DNA from: Nakamurella lactea DSM 19367 | GTDB lineage: Bacteria > Actinomycetota > Actinomycetes > Mycobacteriales > Nakamurellaceae | Assembly: GCF_000426645.1 (NCBI RefSeq) | Contig: NZ_KE384550.1 | Location: forward strand, 22,733 to 86,732 | Reading direction: 5' to 3' | DNA length: 64,000 bases | Shown here: positions 16,585 through 24,546 of the stretch, piece by piece | Layout of the letters: each line of letters begins with the position of its first letter | Position numbering within the stretch: the stretch's first letter is position 1 | Position numbers and translations under genes: made by a program | Notes under the pieces: model-generated | The model's input: only the letters and a program-made list of their open reading frames with translations | Databases searched by the model: none | Told to the model about the DNA's origin: nothing

Positions 16585-18515
16585 GAGCTGGCTCCTACCG
16601 GTCGGTCATCCTGAAGAGTCGTCGCCAGTCGACTGGAATCGCCCTCCGACGGCGGTTCTTGCCCATCTGGCGACAGGTTCTCAGGATCGGTTCGCTTCGC
16701 CGCCGAGCGCACCCACAGGCCCTGCGGCCGGAATCGCAGGATCAGCAGCAGCAGGACGCCGTAGGCGATGATCCGCACGTCCGGGGTGATCCGGAGCAGT
16801 TCCGGCAGACCCACCAGGACGATCGAGCCGAGCACCGCACCGACCGGCGAACTCATCCCGCCGAGCACGATGATGGTCAACGCCAGCAACGACATCGGCA
16901 GATTGAAGACCGTCGGATCGATATAGGTGTACTGCTGGGCCAGCAGCGCCCCGGCGATACCGGCGAAGAACGCCGAGACCGAGAAGGCGAGCGCCTTGTA
17001 GTCGCGGGCGCGCACTCCCGCAGACCTGGCGGCAATCTCGTCGGAGCCGACCGCCGAGAGCACGGTACCCAAGTGCGAGGAGCGGATCCGGGAGATCACC
17101 GCGATGGTTATCAACAGCACCACCAGGGCGAGCAGGTACAGCCCGACCGCATCGTCGATCTGGAAGCCGAACAGCGACGGCGCGGGAATCCCGGAGATGC
17201 CATAGGCCCCGCGGGTCAACGAGTCCCAGTTCCGGATGACGGCGACACAGACGGTTCCGATGCCGAGGGTCGCGATCGCCACGTAGTGCCCGCGCAACCG
17301 CCAGGCCGGAGCGGTCAGCACGGTGGCCACCACGGCGCTGACCACCCCGGCCAGCAACAGCGCCGGCCAGAACGACCAGCCGTTGATGGCGGTGAGGATG
17401 GCCGCCGTGTACGCACCGACCGCGATCGGGCCGGCCTGCCCGAGGGTGATCTGCCCGGCGCTGCCGGAGATCAGCGTCATCGACACGGCGACGATCGCGT
17501 AGATCGCCACCTGGCTGCCGACGGTCAGCGTGTAGTTGTCGGCCAGCAACGGGATCACCACCGCCGCAACGGCTACCGCCAGCCAGACCTGCCACCGTTT
17601 GAGCCGGATGGCCCGGCCGACCGCGTTGAAGGTGCCGGTCAGCGGCTCCGTGGTGATGGTCGGGGACCGGCCGAGCAGGCCACCTGGCCGGAGCACCAGC
17701 ACGATGATCAGCACGCCGAAGGTGATCAGGTCGCGGACGCCGTCACCCCAGAACGAAATGCCGAACGCCTCCGCGATACCGAGCACGAATCCGCCGAGTA
17801 CCGCGCCGACCATCGAGCCGAGGCCGCCGAGAGTTGCTGCTACGAAGGCGGTCAGGCCGGCCGCGGCGCCCGAGCTGGGCGAGATGTTCGAGGTGTACAT
17901 GCCGACGAAGACACCGGCCAGCCCGCCGAGCGCGGAGGCGATCACGAACGCCAGGTTCTGGATCCGCGGCACCGGAATCCCCATCTGCAGAGCTGCCTCC
18001 GGATCCTGGGCGGTGGCCCTGATCGCCTGCCCGGCCCGGCCGAACTTCAGGAAGGCCGCCAGGGCGCCCATCACCGCGATGGTGACGCCGAACATCACCA
18101 GATCCGAGGTGCCGAACCGGACGCCGCCGAGCTGCAGGTTGTTGGTCGGCAGCGCCGGCGGGAAGGCCCTGACCCTGGCACCGAACACCAACTGCGCCAC
18201 GTTGTCCAGGATCAGCGCAGCCGCGACGGTCGCGAGCAGTGCGGCGATCGGTGGCGCCTTCGACAAAGGTCGGACTGCCACTACGTTCAGCACCAGACCG
18301 ATCACCCCGGTCACCACCAGCACTCCGACGATGGCCAACCACAACGGCCAGCCACGCTCGGCGATCAGCCACCAGCCGGTCATCGAGCCGATGGCGAAGA
18401 CCGAGCCGTGGGCGAAGTTCGCGACGTGGGTAACGCCGAAGATCAGCGAGATGCCGACCGCCACCAGGGCATAGGCATTGCCGTGGATCAGTCCGGCGAC
18501 CAGGGTGTCGAACAT
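16581..18515 (-). CDS. Fused LivH-LivM branched-chain-type ABC permease
   Basis: One 644-residue polypeptide joins two permeases that are separate genes in most bacteria. Residues 1 to about 290 are LivH-like (SLIFGVTHVANFAHGS, later GGLGSMVGAVLGGF). Residues about 300-600 are LivM-like (ISGSAGQITLGQAGPI, later GGMSSPVGAVLGS). Many hydrophobic segments span the membrane in both halves. The last roughly 35 codons lie inside an interspersed hairpin repeat (16608-16687), so the hydrophilic tail looks acquired. The ATG shares one base with the stop of the binding-protein gene. Confidence 0.9.
   Translation of the reverse strand: MFDTLVAGLIHGNAYALVAVGISLIFGVTHVANFAHGSVFAIGSMTGWWLIAERGWPLWLAIVGVLVVTGVIGLVLNVVAVRPLSKAPPIAALLATVAAALILDNVAQLVFGARVRAFPPALPTNNLQLGGVRFGTSDLVMFGVTIAVMGALAAFLKFGRAGQAIRATAQDPEAALQMGIPVPRIQNLAFVIASALGGLAGVFVGMYTSNISPSSGAAAGLTAFVAATLGGLGSMVGAVLGGFVLGIAEAFGISFWGDGVRDLITFGVLIIVLVLRPGGLLGRSPTITTEPLTGTFNAVGRAIRLKRWQVWLAVAVAAVVIPLLADNYTLTVGSQVAIYAIVAVSMTLISGSAGQITLGQAGPIAVGAYTAAILTAINGWSFWPALLLAGVVSAVVATVLTAPAWRLRGHYVAIATLGIGTVCVAVIRNWDSLTRGAYGISGIPAPSLFGFQIDDAVGLYLLALVVLLITIAVISRIRSSHLGTVLSAVGSDEIAARSAGVRARDYKALAFSVSAFFAGIAGALLAQQYTYIDPTVFNLPMSLLALTIIVLGGMSSPVGAVLGSIVLVGLPELLRITPDVRIIAYGVLLLLILRFRPQGLWVRSAAKRTDPENLSPDGQEPPSEGDSSRLATTLQDDRPVGASS
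16608..16687. repeat. Interspersed hairpin repeat family D, copy 2, inside the LivHM 3' end
   Basis: The segment runs from ATCCTGAAGAGTCG to CTGGCGACAGGTTCTCAGG and aligns with 12782-12859 (there CTGGGGACGGGTTTTCAGG). Here it is translated as the hydrophilic C-terminal tail of the permease. A GTCGAC palindrome sits in the left arm. Confidence 0.6.
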
Positions 18516-19660
18516 CAGCCCGCGGCGGATTCGCCGTCGGCGATGGTGAACTTGCCGTTGGTCAGCACCAGCTCCTTGACCTCCGGGTTCTCCGGTCGCC
18601 GCTGGTCGTCGAACTTCAGGGTGCCGAACTGCACCGACGGGAACTCGGCGGTCTCCTGCAGGCCCTTCTGCACGCCGTCCCTGGTGGCGCCGCCCTTCTG
18701 GACCGCGGTCGCCAGGGTGATCAGCGCGTCGTAGGCGTACAGGTTGAAGTCGCCCGGTTCTTCGTTGTACTTGGCCTTGAACGCCTTCACGAATTCCTGT
18801 ACCGCCGGCCGTGGGTCGTCGACGGAGAACGCACCGGTGATGATGTCACCCTCACCCGCAGCACCCGCCAGGTCGACGAACTCCGGCGTGTTCTGCCCGC
18901 CGTAGAACTGTCCTTCGTAGCCGACGTCCCGCAGTTGTTTGACGATGGCGGCGCCGTCCGGCCCGTATCCCAGGTGCACCACCGCATCCGGCTTGGCATC
19001 ACGGGCCTTGATCAGCAACGGCCGGAAGTCCGTGGAGTCCGGCAGGAACTGCGCCGAGTAATCGATGGTCAGCCCCAGGTTCTTCGCCTCGTCGGAGAAG
19101 ATGTCGAAAGCTGCCTTGCCCCAGTCGGTCTGCTGATAGAGCACGGCGATGTTCTTCGCCTTCTGCGCCACGAACCCGGCGTTGGCCCGCTGCAAGGTGT
19201 CCTGGGTGAGCGAGGTCGACCACATGTGATCGCCCCCCTTGGTGAAGTCCGGGTGCGAGTTGGTGAAGCCGAACTGCACCAGGCCGGCTCGCTGATACAC
19301 CGGCGAGGCTGCCATCGAGGCCGGTGACGAGAAGTCGCCCAGCTCGGCGATCACCGAGTCGTCGTCGGCGAACTTCTGGGCGATCGGCACGGTCTGCTTC
19401 GGGTCGGATTGCGAGTCCTCCCACTTGAGCACGACCTGCTTGCCAGCGACTCCGTCACCGGCGTTCAGCTTGTCAAGGGCGAGGTCGAAGCCCTGCTTCC
19501 AGAGCCGGCCGTACTCGGCGTTCGGGCCGGTGACCGGCCCGGATACGCCGAAGGTAATGGTGTCGCCGGCGGCGCCGGCGGAGTCGGACTTGCTGCAGGC
19601 CGAGGCGACCAGCGCGGTGGCGACGGCGAGAACGACGGGGATGGCGCGGCGATAACGCAT
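18515..19660 (-). CDS. HAAT-type ABC substrate-binding lipoprotein
   Basis: A 381-residue lipoprotein of the Peripla_BP_6 (LivJ/LivK) family. The signal peptide ends in the lipobox LVASAC, so Cys22 would be lipidated and the protein anchored outside the membrane. The mature part opens ITFGVSGPVTGPNAEYG and continues with the bilobed type I fold. ATG 19660 is preceded by AGGAGA at ten bases. It is the first structural gene after a SAM-IV-like riboswitch and a Cys-containing leader peptide. The ligand is unknown; a sulfur amino acid or sulfonate is inferred from that control. Confidence 0.9.
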   Translation of the reverse strand: MRYRRAIPVVLAVATALVASACSKSDSAGAAGDTITFGVSGPVTGPNAEYGRLWKQGFDLALDKLNAGDGVAGKQVVLKWEDSQSDPKQTVPIAQKFADDDSVIAELGDFSSPASMAASPVYQRAGLVQFGFTNSHPDFTKGGDHMWSTSLTQDTLQRANAGFVAQKAKNIAVLYQQTDWGKAAFDIFSDEAKNLGLTIDYSAQFLPDSTDFRPLLIKARDAKPDAVVHLGYGPDGAAIVKQLRDVGYEGQFYGGQNTPEFVDLAGAAGEGDIITGAFSVDDPRPAVQEFVKAFKAKYNEEPGDFNLYAYDALITLATAVQKGGATRDGVQKGLQETAEFPSVQFGTLKFDDQRRPENPEVKELVLTNGKFTIADGESAAG

Positions 19661-19793
19661 GCGAAGGGTCTCCTGCGATGTGGTCCGACGAAGGGTCGGC
19701 AGCTGTCGGTGGTGGTCCGGAACGGTCCGGGATGGGCCGCCGGACGCCAGGTCCGGCGAGGCGAGAGCGCCGCTCAGGCGGCGGTCACGTCGT

Positions 19794-19886
19794 TCAGCGA
19801 CAGCGGGTGGAGGTGCAGCCGCGCATCAGGTCGATGTGACGCCGGCTGGACAAGGGAGTGCGCGGCCGAGTGATGCTGGCTGCCAT
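19794..19886 (-). CDS. Cys-containing sulfur-type leader peptide
   Basis: A 30-residue frame with a strong AGGAG six bases before its ATG. It contains SRRHIDLMRGC and a second Cys two residues before the end. Short actinobacterial peptides with the pattern RRH(V/I)DLxR followed by Cys are found upstream of sulfur-assimilation genes and are thought to sense cysteine through translation. It sits between the SAM-IV-like aptamer and the binding-protein gene. A GCCGGAC/GTCCGGC hairpin (19739-19757) lies downstream, before the structural gene, and could be an attenuator. Confidence 0.75.
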   Translation of the reverse strand: MAASITRPRTPLSSRRHIDLMRGCTSTRCR

Positions 19887-19930
19887 TGTTGCTCCTACGG
19901 TTCGGTTTGCGGGCGCCCATGCGTCCCGCC

Positions 19931-20010
19931 CGGTCGTCACCCGGAGCACCCCACCGCCGTGGAGGGTTGCCGTCCAGCAAGCCGGGGCTCGATGCTGGAA
20001 CTCGTGACCG
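19931..20010 (-). promoter_or_regulatory. SAM-IV-type riboswitch aptamer
   Basis: Read on the minus strand, the segment starts GGTCACGAGTTCCAGC, continues GAGCCCCGGCTTGCTGG and GGCAACCCTCC, then GGTGGGGTGCTCCGGGTGAC, and ends GACGACC, which closes the P1 stem. These blocks in this order match the SAM-IV aptamer of actinomycetes as I know it, including the S-adenosylmethionine-binding core. It begins about three bases after the predicted transcription start. A small downstream stem (GGGCG/CGCCC, near 19910-19932) may belong to the SAM-IV pseudoknot region. A covariance-model search was not possible here. Confidence 0.85.
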
Positions 20011-20019
20011 ATGCCGCCG

Positions 20020-20049
20020 AGCGTAGGTGATGGCGCCGCGGCCGGTCAA
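20020..20049 (-). promoter_or_regulatory. Promoter of the riboswitch-controlled transport operon
   Basis: On the minus strand TTGACC (20049-20044) is followed after 18 bases by TACGCT (20025-20020). A start about seven bases downstream falls near 20013, just before the riboswitch P1 stem. This agreement supports both calls. Confidence 0.6.
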
Positions 20050-20056
20050 CCGACAA

Positions 20057-20068
20057 GATGTGCACATC
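20057..20068. promoter_or_regulatory. 12-bp perfect palindrome next to the operon promoter
   Basis: GATGTGCACATC is a perfect palindrome seven bases upstream of the -35 element of the transport operon and about 100 bp before the divergent histidine kinase gene. It is a plausible regulator-binding site. The regulator is unknown. Confidence 0.4.
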
Positions 20069-20165
20069 ACATTGGTGGACATCGGCTGGCACGCGGAATC
20101 GCTCTCGGCCAAGATCCGACCACGGTCTGATTCGCGAAGCCCTCGGAGCGCCTAGCGTGGGGCAC

Positions 20166-21374
20166 ATGGAGTCCGGACAGTTCTGGCGGGAGAACCGCTG
20201 GGCGCGCGATGCGCTGGTACCCACTGCCCTCATCATGCTGTCCCTGGTCAGCGGTCGCTACGGCGGATTCACCATCCTGTCGATCGCGCTGGTGGTTCCC
20301 CTGTACTGGCGCCGCTCGGAACCGGAGATCGTCTTCGGGATCACCGTTCTGCTGGCCCTTCTGCAACTGGTGGTCAACCGGGACCCGGTGGTCGGGGATC
20401 TGGCGATCCCGCTGGTGGTCCATTCGACCGCCGCGTACGCCAGGGACCGGGCCTGGGGGTGGGCGGCGCTGGGCGCCGGGCTGCTCGGGTCGGTGCTCGG
20501 GCCGGTGTTCTGGTTCGGCGGGCGCGGGTACTACGGGATGGATGGCTACTCGCAGATCGCCGTGATCATCGCGGTGGCGATGGCCACCGTGGTGATCAGC
20601 TTCCTGATCGGGCGCCGGGAGGTCTCGCACGACCGCGAGACCAAGGTGGCCAGCGCCGAGCGGGACAGGTTGCTGGCCGTCGAACGGGACCAGCGGGCGG
20701 AGATGGCCGCCGCCGCCGAACGCACCCGGATCGCCAGGGAGCTGCACGACATCGTGGCGCACTCACTATCGGTGGTGGTGGTCCAGGCCGACGGCGGCTA
20801 CGCGGCGGCGAAGGCCAAACCCGAAGTGGCCCAGCAGGTACTGGGCACGATCGCCGAAACAGCCAGGGCCGCGCTGGCCGACATGCGCCGGCTGGTCGGG
20901 GTACTGCGGGCCGGCGCCGGCCCCGAGTCCGACCATCCGGACTACGCGCCGGCCCCCACCGCCGCCGACGTGCCGGAGCTGGTCGACCAGCTGCGCCGGG
21001 CCGGCCTGCCGGCGGAGCTGATGGTGGTCGGCACCGAACGCGAGCTGCCGCCCGGGGTGGGGCTGACCGTCTACCGGGTGGTGCAGGAGTCGTTGACCAA
21101 TGTGATCAAGCACGCCGGACCCGGCGCCAAGGCGGAGGTCGCGTTGGTCTACGGCGACAACGAGATCCAGCTGACGGTGCTGGACGACGGCCGCGGTGCC
21201 GCCGCCTTCGGTGACGGGCTCGGCAACGGGCTGACCGGAATGCGGGAACGGGTCGGGCTGCTCGGCGGCACCGTGGCCGCCCACCCGCGGCCCGGAGGTG
21301 GTTTCCTGGTGACTGCCTCCCTACCGACCGCCGAGCCAGGGCACCGCCCAGGAAAGGGCCCCGACCGCCGATGA
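20166..21374 (+). CDS. Sensor histidine kinase (DesK/NarX type)
   Basis: A 402-residue membrane kinase. Four or more hydrophobic segments fill about residues 15-150. A cytosolic linker follows, then the HisKA_3 dimerisation motif RIARELHDIVAHSLSVV with the phosphoacceptor His. The ATPase domain ends with DDGRGAAAFGDGLGNGL and GGFLVTASLP. ATG 20166 was chosen because it directly precedes the membrane region and follows GTGGGG. It overlaps the response regulator start by four bases. The pair faces away from the riboswitch operon and lies near a MacB-like exporter that such systems often control. Confidence 0.9.
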   Translation: MESGQFWRENRWARDALVPTALIMLSLVSGRYGGFTILSIALVVPLYWRRSEPEIVFGITVLLALLQLVVNRDPVVGDLAIPLVVHSTAAYARDRAWGWAALGAGLLGSVLGPVFWFGGRGYYGMDGYSQIAVIIAVAMATVVISFLIGRREVSHDRETKVASAERDRLLAVERDQRAEMAAAAERTRIARELHDIVAHSLSVVVVQADGGYAAAKAKPEVAQQVLGTIAETARAALADMRRLVGVLRAGAGPESDHPDYAPAPTAADVPELVDQLRRAGLPAELMVVGTERELPPGVGLTVYRVVQESLTNVIKHAGPGAKAEVALVYGDNEIQLTVLDDGRGAAAFGDGLGNGLTGMRERVGLLGGTVAAHPRPGGGFLVTASLPTAEPGHRPGKGPDRR

Positions 21375-22087
21375 ACCAGACCCAGCCGGGCACACCCCCG
21401 ATCCGGGTGTTCCTGGTCGACGACCAGATGTTGGTCCGCACCGGCTTCCGGATGCTCATCGAGGCGCAGCCGGACATGACGGTGTCCGGGGAGGCGCCGG
21501 ACGGCGCCCAGGCGGTGGCGGCACTCACCCCTGGCCGGCCGACGGCCGACACCGACGTGGTGCTGATGGACATCCGGATGCCGGTGTTGGACGGCGTAGA
21601 GGCCACCCGACGGATCATCGCGGCCAGCACCGGCACTCAGGACGACGGCCTGCCGGCCGGTCCGAAGGTATTGGTACTGACCACCTTCGACATCGACGAG
21701 TACGTCTTCTCGGCGTTGCGGGCCGGCGCCAGCGGATTCCTGCTGAAAGATGCCCGGCCTGAGGAGCTGCTCGGCGCGATCCGGGCGGTGGCGGCCGGCG
21801 ACGCCGTGGTGGCGCCGAGCGCCACCCGCCGGCTGATCGCCACCGTCGTGCACGCACTGCCCGGCGCACAGCGGTCGGCCGATCGCCTCGATGTGCTCAC
21901 CGCCAGGGAACTGGAGGTGCTGCGGGAGATCGCCGGCGGGGCCAGCAACTCCGAGATCGCCGAGACGCTGTTCATGGCCGAGGCAACCGTCAAGACGCAC
22001 ATCGGACACCTGCTGGCGAAGCTGCAGATCCGCGACCGGGTCGGCCTGGTGGTGCTGGCCTACGAGACCGGCCTGGTCACTGCCTGA
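21371..22087 (+). CDS. Response regulator, NarL/FixJ family
   Basis: A 238-residue regulator. The receiver domain starts IRVFLVDDQMLVRTGF, with the acidic pair at the start and the phosphoacceptor Asp in VVLMDIRMP. KVLVLTTFDIDEY and LLKDARPEELL supply the conserved Thr and Lys. The LuxR-type helix-turn-helix is LTARELEVLREIAGGASNSE through VKTHIGHLLAKL. The ATGA overlap with the kinase gene indicates co-translation. Target genes are unknown; the nearby ABC exporter is a candidate. Confidence 0.92.
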   Translation: MNQTQPGTPPIRVFLVDDQMLVRTGFRMLIEAQPDMTVSGEAPDGAQAVAALTPGRPTADTDVVLMDIRMPVLDGVEATRRIIAASTGTQDDGLPAGPKVLVLTTFDIDEYVFSALRAGASGFLLKDARPEELLGAIRAVAAGDAVVAPSATRRLIATVVHALPGAQRSADRLDVLTARELEVLREIAGGASNSEIAETLFMAEATVKTHIGHLLAKLQIRDRVGLVVLAYETGLVTA

Positions 22088-22135
22088 CCTCGGCCCAGAA
22101 CGGCCCCGGGACCCGCGAACCCTGGGGGAGGTCAG
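22084..22135. terminator. Bidirectional terminator between response regulator and GH1
   Basis: CTGACCTC (22084-22091) pairs with GAGGTCAG (22128-22135), extended inward by CCCAG/CTGGG after a two-base bulge. The stem overlaps both convergent stop codons. Confidence 0.5.
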
Positions 22136-23541
22136 TCGAGGGCGGGCAGCTGCCTGGTCCGGATCAGCTCGGCGTACCACTTCGAGGAATCCTTCGGAAT
22201 GCGTTGCAGCGTCCGGTAATCGACGTAGGTGATGCCGAACCGCTTGGAATAGCCGTACGACCACTCGAAGTTGTCCAGCAGCGACCAGACGAAGTACCCG
22301 GTGACGTTCGCCCCGGCGTCGCGGGCATCCAGCACCGCCTCCAGGTGCCGGTGCAGGTAACTCACCCGGTCGGCATCGTGCACGCCGCCGTCGTCGTCGA
22401 CCACGTCGTCGAACGCTGCACCGTTCTCGGTGATCATCAGCGGCAGATCCGGGTACCGCCGGGCCAGGCCGGTGAGCAGGTTCGTCAGCCCCTGCGGGTC
22501 GATGTTCCAGCCCATCGCGGTGTAAGGGCCTGGCTGCTGCAGGAAGTTCACCGTCTCGGCACCCACCCACGGCGAGGCCTCGGCGACCCCGTGCCCGTCG
22601 GCCCGGACCGCCGGCGCGTCCGCTGCCCGCCTGGCCACCAGCATGGTCGAGTAGAAATTCACCCCGAGCACCGACAGCGGAACCTGTGCGGTCGCGGTGT
22701 CGCCGTCCTGCACGAACCCCCAGTCGGTGACGGCGGCGGTGTCGGCGATCAGGTCGTCCGGGTAGCGACCCTCGAGCATCGGCCCGAGGAACACCCGGTT
22801 ACCCACCGCGTCGATCTGCCGCACCGCATCCAGATCGTCTGCGCTGTCGGGGTTCTCGGGCCGGGCGACGTGCAGGTTCAAGGTCACCGAAAGCTCGGCA
22901 CGCTCGCCGAGCACCGACCGCACGGCGCGGCCGGCCAGGCCGTGCGCGAGGTTCAGGTGGTGGGCGGCGGCCAGCGCCGCCGCCGGATCGGTGATACCGG
23001 GCGCGTGCACGCCGCTGGCGTAACCCAGGTAGGCGGCGCACCACGGCTCGTTCAGCGTGGTCCAGACGCTGATCCGATCACCCAGCGCCTCGGCCATGAT
23101 CCCGGCGTAGTCGCCGAACCGCAGCGCGGTCTCCCGGGCCGGCCAGCCGCCGGCATCCTGCAACGGCTGCGGCAGATCCCAGTGGTACAGGGTGGCGACC
23201 GGCGCGATGCCGGCAGCGAGCAACTCATCGGTCAGCCGCGAGTAGAAATCGAGACCGGGCTGGTTCACCGGGCCGCTCCCGGCGGGCTGGATCCGCGGCC
23301 AGGCGATGGAGAACCGGTACGACTGCAGGCCGAGGTCGCGCATCAGTGCAATGTCCTCGGACACCCGGTGGTAGTGATCGTCGGCCACGTCACCGGTGTC
23401 GCCGCCGAGCACCTTGCCGGGGGTGTGGCTGAACGTGTCCCAGATCGACGGCCCGCGACCGTCCTCGGCGACTGCGCCCTCGATCTGGTAGCTGGCGGTC
23501 GCCGAACCCCAGCGGAAGTCTGCAGGAAATGTCCGTGTCAT
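22132..23541 (-). CDS. GH1 beta-glucosidase-type glycosidase
   Basis: A 469-residue cytosolic enzyme of glycoside hydrolase family 1. [20 protein letters not shown] opens the barrel, [12 protein letters not shown] follows, TLNEPW carries the acid/base Glu and [10 protein letters not shown] the nucleophile Glu. [14 protein letters not shown] near the end is also typical. It should hydrolyse beta-glucosides or related beta-glycosides. The start ATG 23541 fits the family N terminus, although a GAGGAG ribosome site abuts it directly, which is unusually close. No signal peptide is present. It is divergent from the ABC exporter genes. Confidence 0.93.
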   Translation of the reverse strand: MTRTFPADFRWGSATASYQIEGAVAEDGRGPSIWDTFSHTPGKVLGGDTGDVADDHYHRVSEDIALMRDLGLQSYRFSIAWPRIQPAGSGPVNQPGLDFYSRLTDELLAAGIAPVATLYHWDLPQPLQDAGGWPARETALRFGDYAGIMAEALGDRISVWTTLNEPWCAAYLGYASGVHAPGITDPAAALAAAHHLNLAHGLAGRAVRSVLGERAELSVTLNLHVARPENPDSADDLDAVRQIDAVGNRVFLGPMLEGRYPDDLIADTAAVTDWGFVQDGDTATAQVPLSVLGVNFYSTMLVARRAADAPAVRADGHGVAEASPWVGAETVNFLQQPGPYTAMGWNIDPQGLTNLLTGLARRYPDLPLMITENGAAFDDVVDDDGGVHDADRVSYLHRHLEAVLDARDAGANVTGYFVWSLLDNFEWSYGYSKRFGITYVDYRTLQRIPKDSSKWYAELIRTRQLPALD

Positions 23542-23757
23542 CTCCTCAGCTTTGCAGGTCACGCCGCGGATGCCCAGTTCGGGAGCGCGGCGGCGCCACC
23601 GACGGGCTACGACCACGGTCGCAGGCCCGCCGACAGCCGTGCGACGGACGGCGCAGACGGCCGGCCGACAACACCAGCCCGCGCTCCGATCCGGCGCCGA
23701 CCCACAGTTCCTAGCGTTGTCGACGAACCGCTTCACCGGCCACCGGAAGGACCCTTC

Positions 23758-24546
23758 ATGCCAGCGTCACCACCCAGCACCGCATCCCGCTCGTCCGGGC
23801 CGGCGACGTCAGCAGGGACCGCAGACCCGGTGCTGCGCACCGAATCACTGGTCAAGGTCTACGGCAGCGGCGACACCGCGGTGCGTGCGCTGGACGGCGT
23901 CGACGTGCGGTTCGACCGGGGCACGTTCACCGCGATCATGGGCCCGTCCGGATCCGGCAAGTCGACGTTGATGCACTGCGCCGCCGGTCTGGACGCCCCG
24001 ACCAGCGGCCGGGTACTGCTCGGCGGCACCGACCTCACCAGCCTGAACGACCGGCAGCTGACGACCATCAGGCGCGACCGGGTCGGCTTCGTCTTCCAGT
24101 CGTTCAACCTGTTGCCGACCCTGACCGCGCGGCAGAACATCCTGCTGCCACTGGATCTGGCCGGCAGCGCGCCGACCGCCGAACACTTCTCCGCCCTGTG
24201 CGATGCACTGCGGATCAGCGATCGGCTCGACCACCGGCCGGCCGAATTGTCCGGCGGCCAACAGCAACGGGTGGCGGTGGCCAGGGCGTTGATCACCCGG
24301 CCGGACGTGGTGTTCGCCGACGAGCCGACCGGGGCACTCGACTCGCACAGCGGCGTCCGGTTGCTGGAGTTCCTGCGGGCCGGCGCCCGCGAACTCGGCC
24401 AGACGATCGTGATGGTGACGCACGACCCGATCGCCGCCGGCTACGCGGACCGGGTGGTACTGCTGGCCGATGGCCGGGTGGCCGGCGATCTCGTCGAGCC
24501 CACCCCGGACGACGTGCTCGCCGCGATCCGTCCGCTCGGGGCGTGA
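23758..24546 (+). CDS. MacB/LolD-type ABC transporter ATP-binding protein
   Basis: A 262-residue ATPase with Walker [11 protein letters not shown], signature [15 protein letters not shown] and Walker [14 protein letters not shown], and the [16 protein letters not shown] phrase of the MacB/LolD subfamily. The first 25 residues are a Ser/Ala-rich extension. ATG 23758 has GGAAGGA at good spacing. Its stop overlaps the GTG of the FtsX-type permease (GTGA). The pair probably exports a peptide, antibiotic or lipid, or acts as a mechanotransmission module. Confidence 0.92.
   Translation: MPASPPSTASRSSGPATSAGTADPVLRTESLVKVYGSGDTAVRALDGVDVRFDRGTFTAIMGPSGSGKSTLMHCAAGLDAPTSGRVLLGGTDLTSLNDRQLTTIRRDRVGFVFQSFNLLPTLTARQNILLPLDLAGSAPTAEHFSALCDALRISDRLDHRPAELSGGQQQRVAVARALITRPDVVFADEPTGALDSHSGVRLLEFLRAGARELGQTIVMVTHDPIAAGYADRVVLLADGRVAGDLVEPTPDDVLAAIRPLGA

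Noticed and set aside
14948-19660. Straight assignment as a branched-chain amino acid importer
   Set aside because: The protein family allows many substrates, and the upstream SAM-IV-like riboswitch and Cys-containing leader argue for a sulfur-related ligand.
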